Assembly (NCBI GenBank): GCA_021018815.1
Contig: JAITYX010000079.1
Location: 2,542,001-2,606,000 of the forward strand
Length of the DNA: 64,000 nt
Direction: 5' to 3'
Source: Talinum fruticosum
Taxonomy: Eukaryota; Streptophyta; Magnoliopsida; Caryophyllales; Talinaceae
Made by a program: the position numbers and the translations under genes. This document shows positions 1-12,120 of the stretch, one piece after another. How positions within the stretch are numbered: position 1 is the stretch's first letter; every line of letters starts with the position of its first letter. Below the pieces are notes generated by a model. It ran no database searches and was not told the DNA's origin. It worked only from the letters and a program-made list of their open reading frames with translations.

Positions 1-34
1 GGTATTTTTCTTTGTTGCTTGAGGTTGGGGTTAT

Positions 35-922
35 GTACTGGGAACAGGGTCGTCCTCCAGGTTGAAAAACAGGGTTGAGAACAAATAGCCAGTGCTGTAA
101 CCTCTGCCTATTTCGGGAGTAATAAAATAAAATAAAATTTGAAACGAGCTAATTGTTGTAGTATACCAACATGCGGAACGAGTACATATTGAATAAATTT
201 AGGCATGAGGAACCAGAAACAAACCCACATACTCAACCAACATCAGTCACAAGCACACTAACAAAAGACCAGCAATTTCAAAGCAGGCTTATTTCATCAC
301 AAACAGAGCATCCTGAACCCCAAAATTAGAAGCCTTCTCCTTCCACCAGAACTCAATATATACTAGAGATATTCACAATCTGCAAATAGATTAGAAAGGT
401 CAAATAGTCAAGTTCCAAACTTCGAAGTGTCACAGTGAGTGGTTATTTTTGTTCTTTTTTTTTTGGGGGAAAAAGTCTCTTGCATCAACTACTAACACCC
501 TCATTACTGACAGGGCATCAGATCGTCCTGATACAAACAATTGCCACTGGAAAAGTTAGGATAGTAAATTTGCAAAAAAATTTCATAGAAAACGAGACAA
601 ATAATAAAGACTCTTTATGTGGAAAAAATCCATTAAAAATTGTGAGAGGCCCATCTTCATCTCCTTCAACTGCAGTCTCAACCCTTTGAATTAGTTCCCA
701 ATAACAGAACCCGTTAACAAAGGAAATTGGAAAAAGATAAGATCGATTTTCGGGTTTTAGTAACTAGAATAACAAAGATTGGTACTTTACCTATCCGCAG
801 CAATCTTCTAAGTTGTCAACTTCCAATTGCGGAATGGCGTATTTTTGTTCACTCCTCATTTTATGGACCAAATTATACATGTATACCAAGACATTATGCA
901 CTGCTGGGAATACCTGTCTACA
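35..922 (-). repeat. Tandem segmental duplication, copy A (pair with 1583-2406)
   Basis: Begins at TGTACTGGGAACAGGGTCG and stays collinear with 1583-2406 up to the block GAATACCTGTCTA. Copies differ by substitutions and small indels. Read on the minus strand, the stretch near 655-715 gives a coding-like peptide (CYWELIQRVETAVEGDEDG). The second copy gives YYWELIQRVETAGEEDE at 2185-2250, and a third diverged relative lies near 23075-23140. I do not recognise the family. The reading direction matches the left-arm units, so this is probably an exon plus flanking introns of unit L4. Confidence 0.7.
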
Positions 923-1582
923 GTACAAATGTACCTAAAAATTATCCCCCTGGAATTCCTAGAGTAAGCTTAGCATTTGTTTGAAAGTTCCATGCCTGAG
1001 ATATAAGGATTGATAGTGCCCACCTCACCAAATCTATATATGTCATTCAAGTTTTGAGTGTATATAAGGATCAATACGTACCTGCTATTCTCACCATGCA
1101 TGCAATCTCACCATGCACGCAATTATCGGTCACCCAAGGCTTCACACATTTTGTTTTGTCCTCTTTAAGTGCTTATGTTGCTAAACAGAAGCAGAACTGC
1201 GAGGATGAAGCCTTTTTTTTCTGCGACTGATTATGAACATCTTTAGTCGGGCTCAACCATTCTTATTTAAAAATAAGAAACATAAATGGGATTTTGAAAC
1301 ACGAATATCACATGGGTTTGCAATTGAAAAAGAACTAAAAAGGGAAGTAGAATTGCTGCTGAAACACACATGGTAAGCTGAATCATATATTGGCATGAGG
1401 AAATGTTTATCCAGATTACTCATGAACAACCATTATCCACCTACATGTAATCTAAAGATGAAAAAAAAACAGAAATGCGATCTTAAAACACAAAACAACA
1501 CACGTGGTTCTGCAATCGGGAATGAACTAATTAGGTAAGAAGATCACTGGATTTAAAACAGATTGTATAGGCCTGCATAGCT

Positions 1583-2406
1583 GTGTACTGGGAACAGGGT
1601 CGTTCTGCAGGTTGAAAAACAGGGTTAGCCAGTGCTGTAACCTTTGCCTATTCCGGGAAATAATCGGAAATGAGCTAATTGCTATAGTATACCAACATGC
1701 GGAACGAATACATATGAATGGAATAAATTTAGGCATGAGGAACCAGAAAAAAACCCACATACGCAACCAACCGAAGTTACAAGCACCCTAACAAAAGACC
1801 AGCAATTTCAAAGCAGGCTTTATTCCGTCACAACCAGAGCATCCCGAACCCCAAAATTGGAAGCCTTCTCCTTCCACCAGAACTCAATATATACTGGAAA
1901 TTCACAATCTGAAAATAGATTAGAAAGGTCAAATAGTCAAGTTCCAAACTTTGAAGTGTCAGAGTGAGTGGTTATTTTTGTTCTTATTTTTTTTTTTTGG
2001 AAAAAAGGTCTGTTGCATCAACTGCTAACACCTCACTACTAACAGGACAACAGATTGTCCTGGTAAAAACAATTGCCACTGGAAAAGTTAGGATAGTGAA
2101 TTTGCATAGAAAAAGAGACAAATAGTTGACATAAGGACTTTTAAGGGGCAAAAATCCATTAAAAATTGTGAGAGAAAAGGTAGGCCAACCTCATCTTCTT
2201 CACCCGCAGTCTCAACCCTTTGAATTAGTTCCCAATAGTAGAACTTGTTAACAAAGGAAATTGGAAAAGATAAGATTGATTTTCAGGTTTTACTAATTAG
2301 AATAACAAAATTGGTACTTTACCTATCCGCAGCAATCTTCTAAGTTGTCAACTTTCAATTCCACAAGCACACCAAGACATAATGCACCACTGTGAATACC
2401 TGTCTG
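1583..2406 (-). repeat. Tandem segmental duplication, copy B
   Basis: Second copy of 35-922, with the same order of blocks: the TGTACTGGGAACAGGG start, the AGCAATTTCAAAGCAGGCTT block, the GGTCTGTTGCATCAACT block and the CTATCCGCAGCAATCTTC block. The roughly 660 bp between the copies (923-1582) contain a shorter, weaker internal resemblance (1260-1340 against 1465-1540) and nothing else I can support. Confidence 0.7.
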
Positions 2407-3101
2407 ATGATCAGTTCAGCAGGTTATTGCTGAGCATTGGATCTCCTATTATTGATTCATAACAAATACTAAAAAAGACAGCGGCCAAACCTGCTTTTAG
2501 CACATATTCCGGGCCTTTCTGATCCTGTAGCTGTGAACGAACTCTGCCACTCGGTCAAGTTTGCGAGGACAGCAAGCCCCGTGCATCTGTGAATAACTAA
2601 GTTACTCTCACTGCATTTGACATATACCCATAAATACCGATGCTCCCTCACTTATCAAACACTAAACTAGTAACCCATATCACATGTATGAATACATTGC
2701 ACCAAATCTGTCATCCAAGCTTTACCATAAAAGGGGACCAGAGCACATCTCCTTCTTCTTTCTAGGATCATTATCAGAGTTGCAAAAGATGTAAAATGAT
2801 CATCCACAAAAAAAAAAAGGAGCAAAATGATAGAAGAAACTTCCTAATATGGAACACATACTCCTCATTAGACTGTAACCTTCAGATCTCCTGCTTCAGT
2901 TGCAGGCAAGCCTGCATTGAAAGGAAGACAAGGACCGAGGATGTAAGCAGATACTGATGCGAACAAATCATGGACATCACAACTTTAGAATTCTTATAAA
3001 AATGCTTACACTGCTTATTATACAAGTCCTACAATCTTAGAACATCTCAATATTGATCCGAGATTTTAGAATTGCTTCTTCAATGAGTATTCTCAATATT
3101 A
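2407..3101. other. No gene seen; intron-like left-arm DNA
   Basis: AT-rich sequence between the tandem duplication and the plastid-derived tRNA. Open frames are short and have no recognisable motif. On the minus strand it would lie inside unit L4. Confidence 0.4.
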
Positions 3102-3182
3102 TGCCTTGAAGAGGATTTGAACCTCCACGCTCATTAGCACGAGATTTTGAGTCTCGCGTGTCTACCATTTCACCACCAAGGC
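3102..3182 (-). tRNA. trnL-CAA: Plastid-derived trnL-CAA copy, 81 nt, complete cloverleaf
   Basis: The minus strand reads GCCTTGGTGGTGAAATGG and continues to end TCAAGGCA, the form of plastid tRNA-Leu(CAA). The acceptor stem pairs, the anticodon stem CGAGA/TCTCG pairs around a loop with CAA, a long variable arm is present and the T-arm reads GGTTCAAATCC. Length is the usual 81 nt. From memory it differs from the common plastid sequence at about three positions, in the variable arm and T-loop. The nuclear cytosolic tRNA-Leu(CAA) is quite different, so this is most likely a nuclear copy of plastid DNA. Its internal promoter boxes have not been shown to work in the nucleus, and expression is unknown. 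Confidence 0.88.
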
Positions 3183-3560
3183 ATGTTAAGAATATAAGAA
3201 ATTAGAAAAAGGCAGAGAAATTTGAATCATGATGTAAAGAGTATTCCCTGAAAAGTGAGAGTCCATGAAACGCTTGTTAAATGAAATGAACATTCCACAC
3301 AAAAGAAGGTTTCTTCCAACATACACAGGCATCCATGAGGGGTCAATTCATATAAAATGCCATATACATCCAAAGCTCCTAACTAAATCGCCAAAAAGCA
3401 CCAATATGCAATTATCTGTGACAATAACGGACCACACAATAAACCAAGCAAAGGCCAAAATACTCTAGTAGACAATTCAGTCAATAGCAATTACACAAAG
3501 CAGAGTATAAACATTATGAAAACCTGATCATTAAGCCTTAAGCAAATTCCAAAAGCAGAG

Positions 3561-3793
3561 CATAGACATTCGCCTCCTATCAACAGATATAAACAACTGA
3601 AAACAGAGCACCCACGCAAAAAGCAAGCAATCAAAACTGAGGGATAAGACCATATAAAAGAAAACCACATACCTTTTTGGCATAGACATTCACCTATCAA
3701 CAGATATAAACAACTGAAAACAGAGCACACACACAAAAAGCAAGAAATCAAAACTGAGGGATAAGATCATAGAAAACAAAACCACATACCTTT
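3561..3793. repeat. Two-copy 120-bp tandem duplication
   Basis: CATAGACATTC starts copies at 3561 and 3681. Both continue through CAACAGATATAAACAACTGA and end at ACCACATACCTTT. Copies are about 90% alike by eye. Read on the minus strand the units begin AAAGGTATGTGGTTT, so each copy carries a donor-like GGTATGT; the duplication may repeat a splice site. Confidence 0.85.
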
Positions 3794-5168
3794 AACAGAA
3801 TGCCCCCAGCCAGAACCTGAAATCAAAAGTCTCCTTGATAGAGACAACAAAGCAGTGAACCAAACTGCCTAAATAAATACAACCTATTTAATTTATTCAA
3901 TGAATCTCTGCCATCAGTAAACCAACTAAAAACCAATGATAATTATGAGAAGCCCGTATTTGAGCATAATCAGAACAAAAATTATGAAAATCCATCAGAA
4001 GAGCATATATTCTATATGCCAAACCAAATAACCGTAAGACTTCCCTCCAACCGATGACATCAGCAGCCTGGAACTATCAATACTGGACGATGAGGACCCA
4101 AATCATCGATAGCTATCAAGGGCTTATATATTATATCAGATAAAATACGAAAGAGAGCCACACTGAAGTCTTAACTTTTAATCATCCTAGCAGAGAGCTC
4201 TGTCAATAAGACCAGATCAGCAATATTGATTAAGGCAGAAGGCAAAATGCAAGCATCTGAAAGAACATAGTTCAGATTTTAGAAAACCCATCACAACTTC
4301 ACAAGCAAAGCATACATTACAAAACAGAATATTAGAGGCCCTTGGCTCTCACCAGCTGAAGTTAGCAGCTTGAAAACAGGATCGCTAAAACCAAGCTTAG
4401 AATGAGGGAACAAGAACCCAAAATATCAACAGAAAACGATTGATAGATCTTAACAAGAACCTTGTTGCAAATCAATAAGAGATACCCCTACCTGAACTTC
4501 TGACAAGATGTGCTAACAGAAATGATCTGAAATCAGAATCCCCATGTCACAAACATAGTGATGATAACCACAAATGAATTGGCAATTGAAAACGACACCA
4601 GCCCCCACAGAGGATTGTTATTGGAGATAAGCTAAAAGGGAAGTGTAATCACTACATTACACCAGAGTGAAATATATATGATTATCAATAACATTTAGGC
4701 AATGAGGACATAAAAGAAAATGCACATACAACTGGCCTTGCTCACCAGCCAGCAATTTTCAATGAGACTAAAGTAAAAACAGAGCAGAAATCGGAAATCA
4801 CCTAGATCTAGATATATCTGACCTACTGCAAGATAAGCACAGCATATATCCCAAACCAAATAAGCAGAAGCAATTTCCTTCCTACAGCTTGAAATTAGAC
4901 ACCAAATCCACATAGAAGTAAAGAATGATACCAAAATCTATCAATAGAAGCTGATCGACACAATGCAACAAGTACATACTTCAAATAGATAAGACAGACA
5001 TCCAAATAAGTCCTAACAGGGAGCTCTTAGGCCTTAGCCCAATTTGGGGAGGGAGGATTTGATAGGAGTCTTCATGTCAAGAAACAGGTATTCCTCATTT
5101 TTTGCCCAAAACCGAATACCATTGATTAACCAACTGGCTGGATTCAGAAAGTTATGGTAGCAGAAAGT
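3794..5168. other. No gene seen; left-arm intron-like sequence
   Basis: AT-rich sequence with scattered purine-rich tracts. Several short minus-strand frames are hydrophobic and low in complexity. No domain, tRNA or transposon terminus is visible. It falls within unit L4 if that unit runs from about 9.6 kb toward the window start. Confidence 0.4.
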
Positions 5169-5227
5169 TCAACCTGAACAGTAAATTTCAGATAACCAAA
5201 TAATGAAACAAGCAAGAGGGGGTGAGA

Positions 5228-5390
5228 CCAAAAAAAAAAAGAAAAAGAAAGACTGAAACAAAAAAAAAAAAAAAAAAAAGAAAGACTGAAACAAAATCCA
5301 AGGATAACAAAAAAAAAAGACTAACAAGAGGGAGGTGGGACAAAAAAAGAAAACAAGATAACAAGATGCAGAAGCCAAGTTGAGTGATTT
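5228..5390. repeat. A-rich imperfect repeat
   Basis: Three A-runs are separated by copies of GAAAGACTGAAACAAAA, at 5248, 5280 and a degenerate one near 5320. The minus-strand open frame across it is a poly-Phe artefact. Confidence 0.7.
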
Positions 5391-6225
5391 TCTGCTGAAT
5401 TTTCCTAAGAAACTAACCGACTAACATGGTAGAAGCTTAAAAAATGAAAAAGAAAAGAAGAACTTGCTGCAAGACAGATTACCTCAGAATCAGCAAGAGC
5501 TCATCAAATGGCTTATAAAGCTGAATTATCAGCCAAGCAACTAGATAAGCCACCATTGTCCAAGAGTCCAACGCCTTCTGCAACCAAAGGAAAACCGCAA
5601 TATTGAGGAACAGAGGAAAATGAAAAACAACAGTTAGCGGGGGAATATAGAGTAGAATGGAAGAAGGAAGGAGAAATACCAAGGATAAAAACCTTCTTTT
5701 ACCTTGCCCACACTACCTACACCTTGAATACCAACCTGTTATTCGCACTTCCCATTATTGGCACTCCCTCAGTTAATCATCAAATTCTTGAGCTAAATGC
5801 ATCTCCCCCAAGATTACAGCAGTCAATGACAAGAGAGAAATACAAAACAAGAAAAAAGAAATACCATAAGGACCATTAATCCATCAACAATCTTTGTACA
5901 GTCAATTCAGCAAGAGACTTCCACATAATGTCAACAATAAAGTCTTTCAATTAGAACCAGTCATATGACTCAAAACATAAATACATGGGTTAAGCAACTA
6001 GCAGCTTCAAGTCTTCAATCCAGACTAAAATAAGGTATGATGAACCAGCAAAGTAGGAAATATATTAGCCTGAAGAGCCACGACAATAATGAAAAATTCA
6101 AGTCGTGGAATGAGCATTAACAGGAAGAGCATCAGTAGTATAGTCTGCCATTAAAAATAAAAACTATTAAGAACTTGACACTCAAGATTCAGTCCTAATC
6201 ACAAAAATGTCAAAAGAAAAAATGT
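5391..6225. other. No gene seen
   Basis: AT-rich, intron-like sequence without recognised motifs on either strand. Confidence 0.4.
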
Positions 6226-6442
6226 TAAAGGCAAACAAATAAGCATAGCTGCAAGCCTGCAAATGATGAAAGATAAGGATCAGAAATTGAAGTATTAGCT
6301 TGCAAGAAGTAGTAGAAGTCAGAAAGAACATTGGAGGAGGAAGTAATACCAAGTTGGCTAATTTATGAAGTGGCCAAGGCAAACAAGTAAGCATATCTGC
6401 AAGCCTGCAAATGAAAGATAAGGATCTGAAATTGAAGTAGCC
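6226..6442 (-). repeat. Duplicated 70-bp exon-like block
   Basis: The block with GCAAGCCTGCAAATGA, AGATAAGGATC and GAAATTGAAGTA occurs at 6226-6297 and again at 6376-6442. A weaker relative with ACAAGGATCTGAAAATG lies at 12850-12880. Function unknown. Confidence 0.65.
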
Positions 6443-7374
6443 ACCCCCCTCCCCCAACAAAAAAAAAGCCACACCTTGACTCCCATAAAAAGCAGAACTG
6501 CATATTCAAGTGACTTGAAGCAACTTTAGCAACCTGCCAGAGTCAGGTCATTGGCATGAATTACTCAAGAAAGAAGGCAAGATTGACTACAAAATGGCTA
6601 AAATCATAAGGTATAGCAGTTTCACAGCACAAGTTGTCATTTCATGCCCAATCGTTTTTTTTCCCTGAGGCATTACATCTGTTTTCCAATCAGTGGCAGT
6701 GCTTTTGCAGGGTTCCTGATAGAAGCAATTTCATGATTACCTTTTAGTTCCATACTGCATGAAGTAAACAGAACAAGACATGCCAGAAATTTAATTAAAA
6801 AACCTGTATGACTGCTGCTTCCTTTCCCGTTGCATTGTGTAAAGAATCCACAGGCTCCTACTGGAGGTGCATCGGAATCCTTCCTACAAAACCAGAACAT
6901 GCCAGAGGTGCACCTTGTAAACAATCAAAGCCAATGATATTTTAAAACCGAGTTATTTTGCAATTGTGACACAAATTTGAAATATTGAATTAACCTTTGA
7001 CTGATACTCAAGCCAATGAGTCTTGGAAGTGACTGTACCGTCAGTCTCAGCAAGGTGTTCTTCCATCAACATCCGGAACTCATCATGATTTCTCCTTTCA
7101 GCTTTTCTCACCTTATCCTTTGAATGAACACCACAAAAGCACCCAAAAAATTAGGCCAAAAGGGAAAAAATGCAAGTTGAATAAAAGTCAACCTCCTGAA
7201 GTCCAGTACATGCTGTAGTAGTCTAATATTGCTATTATTGTGAAGGTGTGAGGGCAACATACATACAGCTCCACATTAATTTCGAGTTGTGATAGAGTTA
7301 CCGGCCACAGAAGTGTCTAGAGAAGAAGGAAGCAACAATTTGCCTAAATGGTTTACTAAGCTGTCATCTACTTC
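6443..7374. other. No gene seen
   Basis: Mixed AT-rich sequence. A minus-strand frame at 6673-6924 has ordinary composition but no recognisable domain or homologous partner elsewhere in the window, so I do not call it a gene. Confidence 0.4.
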
Positions 7375-7377
7375 TTT

Positions 7378-7452
7378 ATTCTGTTTTGTTTATCCTCTTC
7401 TCCAAACCACCATTATTCTGCTTTGTTTATCCTCTTCTCCAAATCACCAACA
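7378..7452. repeat. 36-bp tandem duplication
   Basis: The phrase TTTGTTTATCCTCTTCTCCAAA is repeated in direct orientation with a diverged spacer. Confidence 0.75.
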
Positions 7453-7642
7453 TACTTCTGTGAACACGATCAAAGATTAGCCCCCATTGTAATATAAAGA
7501 TGTGAAATCAAATATCCAATTAAAAAACACCTGAAAAATTTTCATCGATCTATTGTCTCAAGATGTAGACGTCTTTGATCTGGTTCCGCACAGTCTTTAA
7601 CTTTGAGCCATTGACTACTTGCCTTAAATATGAGAGAGAGTA

Positions 7643-7810
7643 GTGCTAAAAATATTATTAAGAATTGTTATCCACCATGCCTTTTTCCTGTTTTTCTTCC
7701 TTTTTTTCTTTTGTGGGAGGAGTGGTGCCAAAAATAATATTTAGAAGTATTATCCACCATGCCTTTTTCCCGTTTTTCTTCCCTTTTTTTATTTCTTTCG
7801 TGGGAGGGGG
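7643..7810. repeat. 92-bp tandem duplication
   Basis: Two copies start GTGCTAAAAAT (7643) and GTGCCAAAAAT (7735). Both run through TTATCCACCATGCCTTTTTC to a GTGGGAGG end. Differences are substitutions and T-run length. Confidence 0.8.
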
Positions 7811-7851
7811 TTAAGTAAAGAAAGAAAGGACCTTCATCTCTTTTGGAATTA

Positions 7852-8000
7852 TCCACTTTGACTTCATGGTAACTCTGTTATAATAATACTTGGAAGTGGT
7901 TTTCTAACAGTCAGCATACACATATCTCGTCCACTTTGACTGCTTCGTAACTCTGTTGTAAAAGTACCTGGAAATGGTTTTTAACAGTCAGTATCTGAGA
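7852..8000. repeat. 80-bp tandem duplication
   Basis: Two copies of a block with CACTTTGACT, GTAACTCTGTT, AAGTGGTTTT/AAATGGTTTT and AACAGTCAG. This is the third small tandem duplication within 650 bp. Confidence 0.75.
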
Positions 8001-9440
8001 AAAAGTAAAAAGGACAGCACAGAAAATACTTTCTTCCATCGGGGCTAGTGGACTCCTTCCAATCAGCATAAGCTCCTCAGCCATTGTACAAACAACATCA
8101 GCAAGCATCACATGCTCTATAAACATTACATGCAATATAATCAAAACCATTACATGCTCTGCCAAATTAATAAGAACCTTAGACCTGCTCAGCATAATTA
8201 GCTTTTTGTGTAGATCGTATATAACTAACAGAGAACAAGCTAAAAACTTTTTACCATGTCACAGTACATTTACCATCCTATGTACTTTAAGTTGGTCATA
8301 ACATAAAAGGGATTAGCAAAACTGCCGAGTGGTGCATCCTTTAAGTTGTTTTCTGACACTTCCTAGGGGTCTCATTTGTAATTGCAGTCTTGAATTCTTT
8401 GAGATCCAAGCTGAATACACAGCCAACTTCAACAAAAAAGCTTTAGATTATGTTGAAAGGACAAGTATAAAAAGCAGAAATATAAACTATTGATAGATTT
8501 TAACCTTGTCGGACTTCACTGTTTGATCAGTCTCTTATCTTCCTGATACTGCAGAACAAAATTTTTGTAATTAGTTAAAAAAATCACATTTATGTAACTT
8601 GGAATAAGCTCCACGCTATTAAGCCTAAAATTCAGCAGTTTCTACCTACTGCAAATCAACCAAAATCACCACATTGCTAGTCGATCAATTTGTGATAACT
8701 TGGAACAAAGTTATGCAAGAGTTTCTTTTCTTCCTATCACAAACATATGCCAGTAAATCTTTCACCTGAAAGCACAAACGGAGAAATAGATAAATATTTT
8801 CCAGACATTGTAGAGACAATTAAGTAAGGGATGATAGATATCTACTAACAATTAAACTGTAATAGCTGAAAAATAAAAGAACCAAAAAGGAAAAGGGAAG
8901 ATAGCTGAAACAAACATTACCGTCACTGCTTCAATTCTTCATGCCCAGCTCCAAATGCATTCGTGTGCCAGAGAATGACAGAATCTAAAGGAGCAAGAAA
9001 AGCAGATCATTTAGAGAACTCTGCAAGTCACTATCATACGTTTTCTTTCAAAGATTCCCCAGCAATTCACATAAGACTTCTCCCTAAAACCAAACCTAGC
9101 GGGGTTCATAGATTGAATGATGAGTTAATATAAGATGGGTACTTGGTCTTGAGCTCCTATCCAAGCGTCTAAGAGCATGATTCATCGTTTACAAAATCAT
9201 CAAACAGATATCGAAAAATGACGCCAAAACAGGGGCTGAAACCTCTGATTCGGCGGTAGAAAAACTGCCTGCCTCATTATCGAAATTGGATTATTTTAAC
9301 AAGGCAGAAGCCGTGATATTGTTTAATAGTAATACTCTTGACCCATCCCTAACTTTCACCTCCCTAGAATATAAATAACACCCTAACCTAAACCAAATTC
9401 TTCTTCATAAACTCGAAAGACAATAATCATGAAGTAGAGT
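8001..9440. other. No gene seen; body of unit L4
   Basis: AT-rich sequence that would be intron 1 and following of the minus-strand L4 unit. No conserved coding block recognised. Confidence 0.35.
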
Positions 9441-9450
9441 GGTTGATTAC

Positions 9451-9680
9451 TTGTGTCATCCCAGCGAAGATCGTCCCCATTTTCCCTCTCTTTTCTCTCT
9501 CTCTCAAGTCTGAACTGCTCGGGCGAAATATGAGAAACAAGGCGCCAAAAAGCGATGCTTATGCGGGCCTACATGCGGGGGGGCTGGGATCAGAAGCCCA
9601 CATCCATAAGTCAATCCATGCGATTTCAGTAAAATAACGCGTTTTCTAAAAGCCCTTTTATTTCTGTGCACCTTTTGACC
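9451..9680 (-). promoter_or_regulatory. Unit L4 promoter and first exon (minus strand)
   Basis: On the minus strand, AACGCGTT near 9636-9643 lies upstream of a GGGCC/GGGCTT-rich stretch, then a GAGAGA-rich leader. The exon-like stretch ends ATGACACAA before a GTAATC donor (donor 9445-9450). An ATG at 9480 gives MGTIFAGMTQ up to the donor. A first exon with a GATCTTCG core followed by a GTAA-type donor resembles the first exons of L2, R3 and R4. No clear TATA box is seen. A second piece of this region (CTGGGATC and CATCCATAAGT) recurs at 10447-10480. Confidence 0.5.
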
Positions 9681-10212
9681 CAAAATAAGTTGCATATCAT
9701 AAATTCTTTTTCTTTTAAAAAAAATTAACAGGACAAATTTTCTTTTCCCCACAATCTTTTTACAATGTTTTTCAGGAGCCATAGTTTCCTTATAAAATAA
9801 TAATAATAATAATAATAAGAAAAAAGAAATAGTAGTAATAGATAAACATCAATTTTATCATGGACAAAGAAAAAGAAAAAGAAATATCAATAAAAGATAA
9901 AATTTACTTATTTTATTTCTACTTTTGGCATTTACGTAATTAAAAAAGAAAGAGAAACATTATGCATACCTACACTCCATAGCATTCACTTCATTTCCTC
10001 CCGCGAGCAACTTAAGAACTCAATCTCATAAGCAGCAACACAAATAAGATGCTGACAATCTAAAAGGCAGCTGTGGGGAGTGGTTGATAAGTGGGTAACA
10101 TACAATTATATATTCGATGACATGATATAATTTAAATGAAAAATTTTAATTTTTTTTCATAAAAGACCACAAAGATAGGTTACTAATTATAAAAAATAAA
10201 AAAAATAATATA
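9681..10212. other. AT-rich spacer upstream of L4
   Basis: Contains a short ATA/ATAA microsatellite near 9797-9818 and A-rich tracts. No gene seen. Confidence 0.5.
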
Positions 10213-10684
10213 ATATATGGTAAGTTGAGTTTATAGATCCGGATTTGTACTCCTAATCATTAGCACTAGCTTATATCAAATAGAGATAATATTTTTCGTA
10301 AAAAAATATCAACAATAATCTAGTATATAAGACAAGAGAAGTTAAGATCTTATATTCTCACATGTCAAACTTTTCGGTATTGGCATTGGCATATATCAAC
10401 AATAATCAGGTGTAGAACACAATGATCTCACATTCTCGTATGGGGGACTGGGATCCGAAGCCGGCATCCATAAGTGGGGAGGGAGAGGCCTTGGAATTTT
10501 AAAATATTAGAACAAAATAATACATATGGTAAGTTGGGTTTATAGATCCGGGTTTGTACTCCTAACCTTTAGCATTGCATATATCAAAATAGAGAGTATT
10601 TTTAAAAAAATATCAACAATAATAATAAGGTGTAGAAGACAAGGTAAGGTAAGATCTCACATTCTCACATGTCAAAATTTTATG
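10213..10684. repeat. Direct duplication of a 160-bp AT-rich block around a promoter fragment
   Basis: Copy 1 (10213-10374) and copy 2 (10521-10684) share GTTTATAGATCC, TTTGTACTCCTAA, AAAATATCAACAATAAT and CTCACATGTCAAA. Between them, 10440-10495 carries a piece resembling the L4 promoter (CTGGGATC, AGCC and CATCCATAAGT as at 9584-9610). Confidence 0.75.
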
Positions 10685-11893
10685 TGAAATGGAGAAAACA
10701 ACACAATGATATAACTTAATTACCTTTGAAAGCAGTCCTGAGTCCAAGAATTGGAAGTATCTTACCTAAAAGATGATAAAGCAAAAGCAAAATCAACCGA
10801 GACACGGGAAAAAGGACATGAATATACAAGGAAAAACTTCTATAAAACAGATGTGGACATCATGTAAGCATTCCAATACAAATTCCTTCAGACAAGTGAA
10901 CATGGAATAATCACATTTTTAAAGTTCATTTTAGGTAACATGGAATAAAGCGAATAAAAAGAAATGAATAATTTAGACAACATATATACAAATGCAGCCC
11001 TGACAGACAAATTCTAATGCCGGAAAATGGCAAGATATGGAAACATATAAAGATTAGTAACAATGGAATTTATGATCCACATAATGCTGTCTTATGAAAG
11101 CAAGTCATTAATTAGGTATTGGTATAAGGATAAAAATATGTTGAGACCGAAGAGAATAGTAGAAGTAATCACATTGTTACAAACATGAGAGGAAAACCTT
11201 CCAAAATAAGTAATTGACTCCAGAATAGTCTGCAAGTCTTATATTATGCTTTTGTACTTTTAGTCCACCAACGAATGACTAATAATCAAGAACATGCAAC
11301 AAGTTGAAACATAACATTAGTTGAAAAGAAAGGACTAAATTCAACAAAGCAGACATGCCAGCTTTCAAAAACCAATATGGTGCTTTCGGTCTTCTTGCCT
11401 CTAGCCATAGCTTCATTAGTCAGTCACATACAAAAAAGTTAACAGAAAACATAAAAGAAAAAACGTGCATGTTATCTATCAAATGAAAAAAGCAATAAAC
11501 AGGAAAGCTACTTGGGTAAATGGTCAGAACTCCTTCTGATGAGGACCACGGGGTTCATATCTTACCCGTTACATGGTTTAATCTATTCCTCTGTAAGTTA
11601 ATCGCTTCTTAGCCCAAAATACAAAAATGTAAAAAAGCAAGAAATCTCACCCGGTGATGAAAAATTCACGCAGAGAACTTGGAGATTGACACCAAGAGAG
11701 CCCTCCATGTAATTTTTTCACAGAAAGAACTCCAGGGCAAAACAGTTGAGGAACTAGACAGTTTTTCCTTGCATATCACATGAGCCAATAGCAGAACTCT
11801 TATGATGAAAATCAATCTAAATCAATGTCTAGTTAGCTTAACAAACCTGGACACAATTAAAGGGAATCCACATCTTATTATAAAATCCATTAC
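10685..11893. other. No gene seen; distal body of unit L3
   Basis: AT-rich sequence between the duplication and the conserved block at 11.99 kb. No motif recognised. Confidence 0.4.
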
Positions 11894-11989
11894 TCAAACA
11901 TTACTCCAAATATGGAACAACAATGTCATGGATAAGATACTCGTGCTGCAGGCCATCTTATTATAAAATCCATATCTTGTATGACCAAA

Positions 11990-12120
11990 GGAGAAGCAAC
12001 AAGAGGGAAGAGACATACTAGATAGTGGCATTGCTTCAATAACTATTTGTTTCCAATTGATACCAGTTTTTAAATTGATTGTTGTGGGCACTGGCAATCA
12101 GTAGAGGATGCTCTTCCTTA
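11990..12120 (-). other. Exon-like block shared in inverted orientation with 36640-36740
   Basis: On the minus strand it reads CTGATTGCCAGTGCCCACAA, then CAATCAATTTAAAAACTGG, and ends at a GTATGTCTCTTCCCT donor. The plus strand of R1 at 36655-36740 has GTGATTGCCGGTTGTCACCA, then CAATCAATTCAAAAGTTG, and AGTATGTCTCTTCCCT. One frame in R1 reads ASGVVIAGCHHNQFK before a stop. The L copy in the corresponding frame reads LLIASAHNNQFKNW before a stop. Function unknown. Conservation across both arms is the main evidence that they share ancestry. Confidence 0.6.

Noticed and set aside
5169..5378. Minus-strand Phe-rich frame
   Set aside because: Produced by A-runs on the plus strand.
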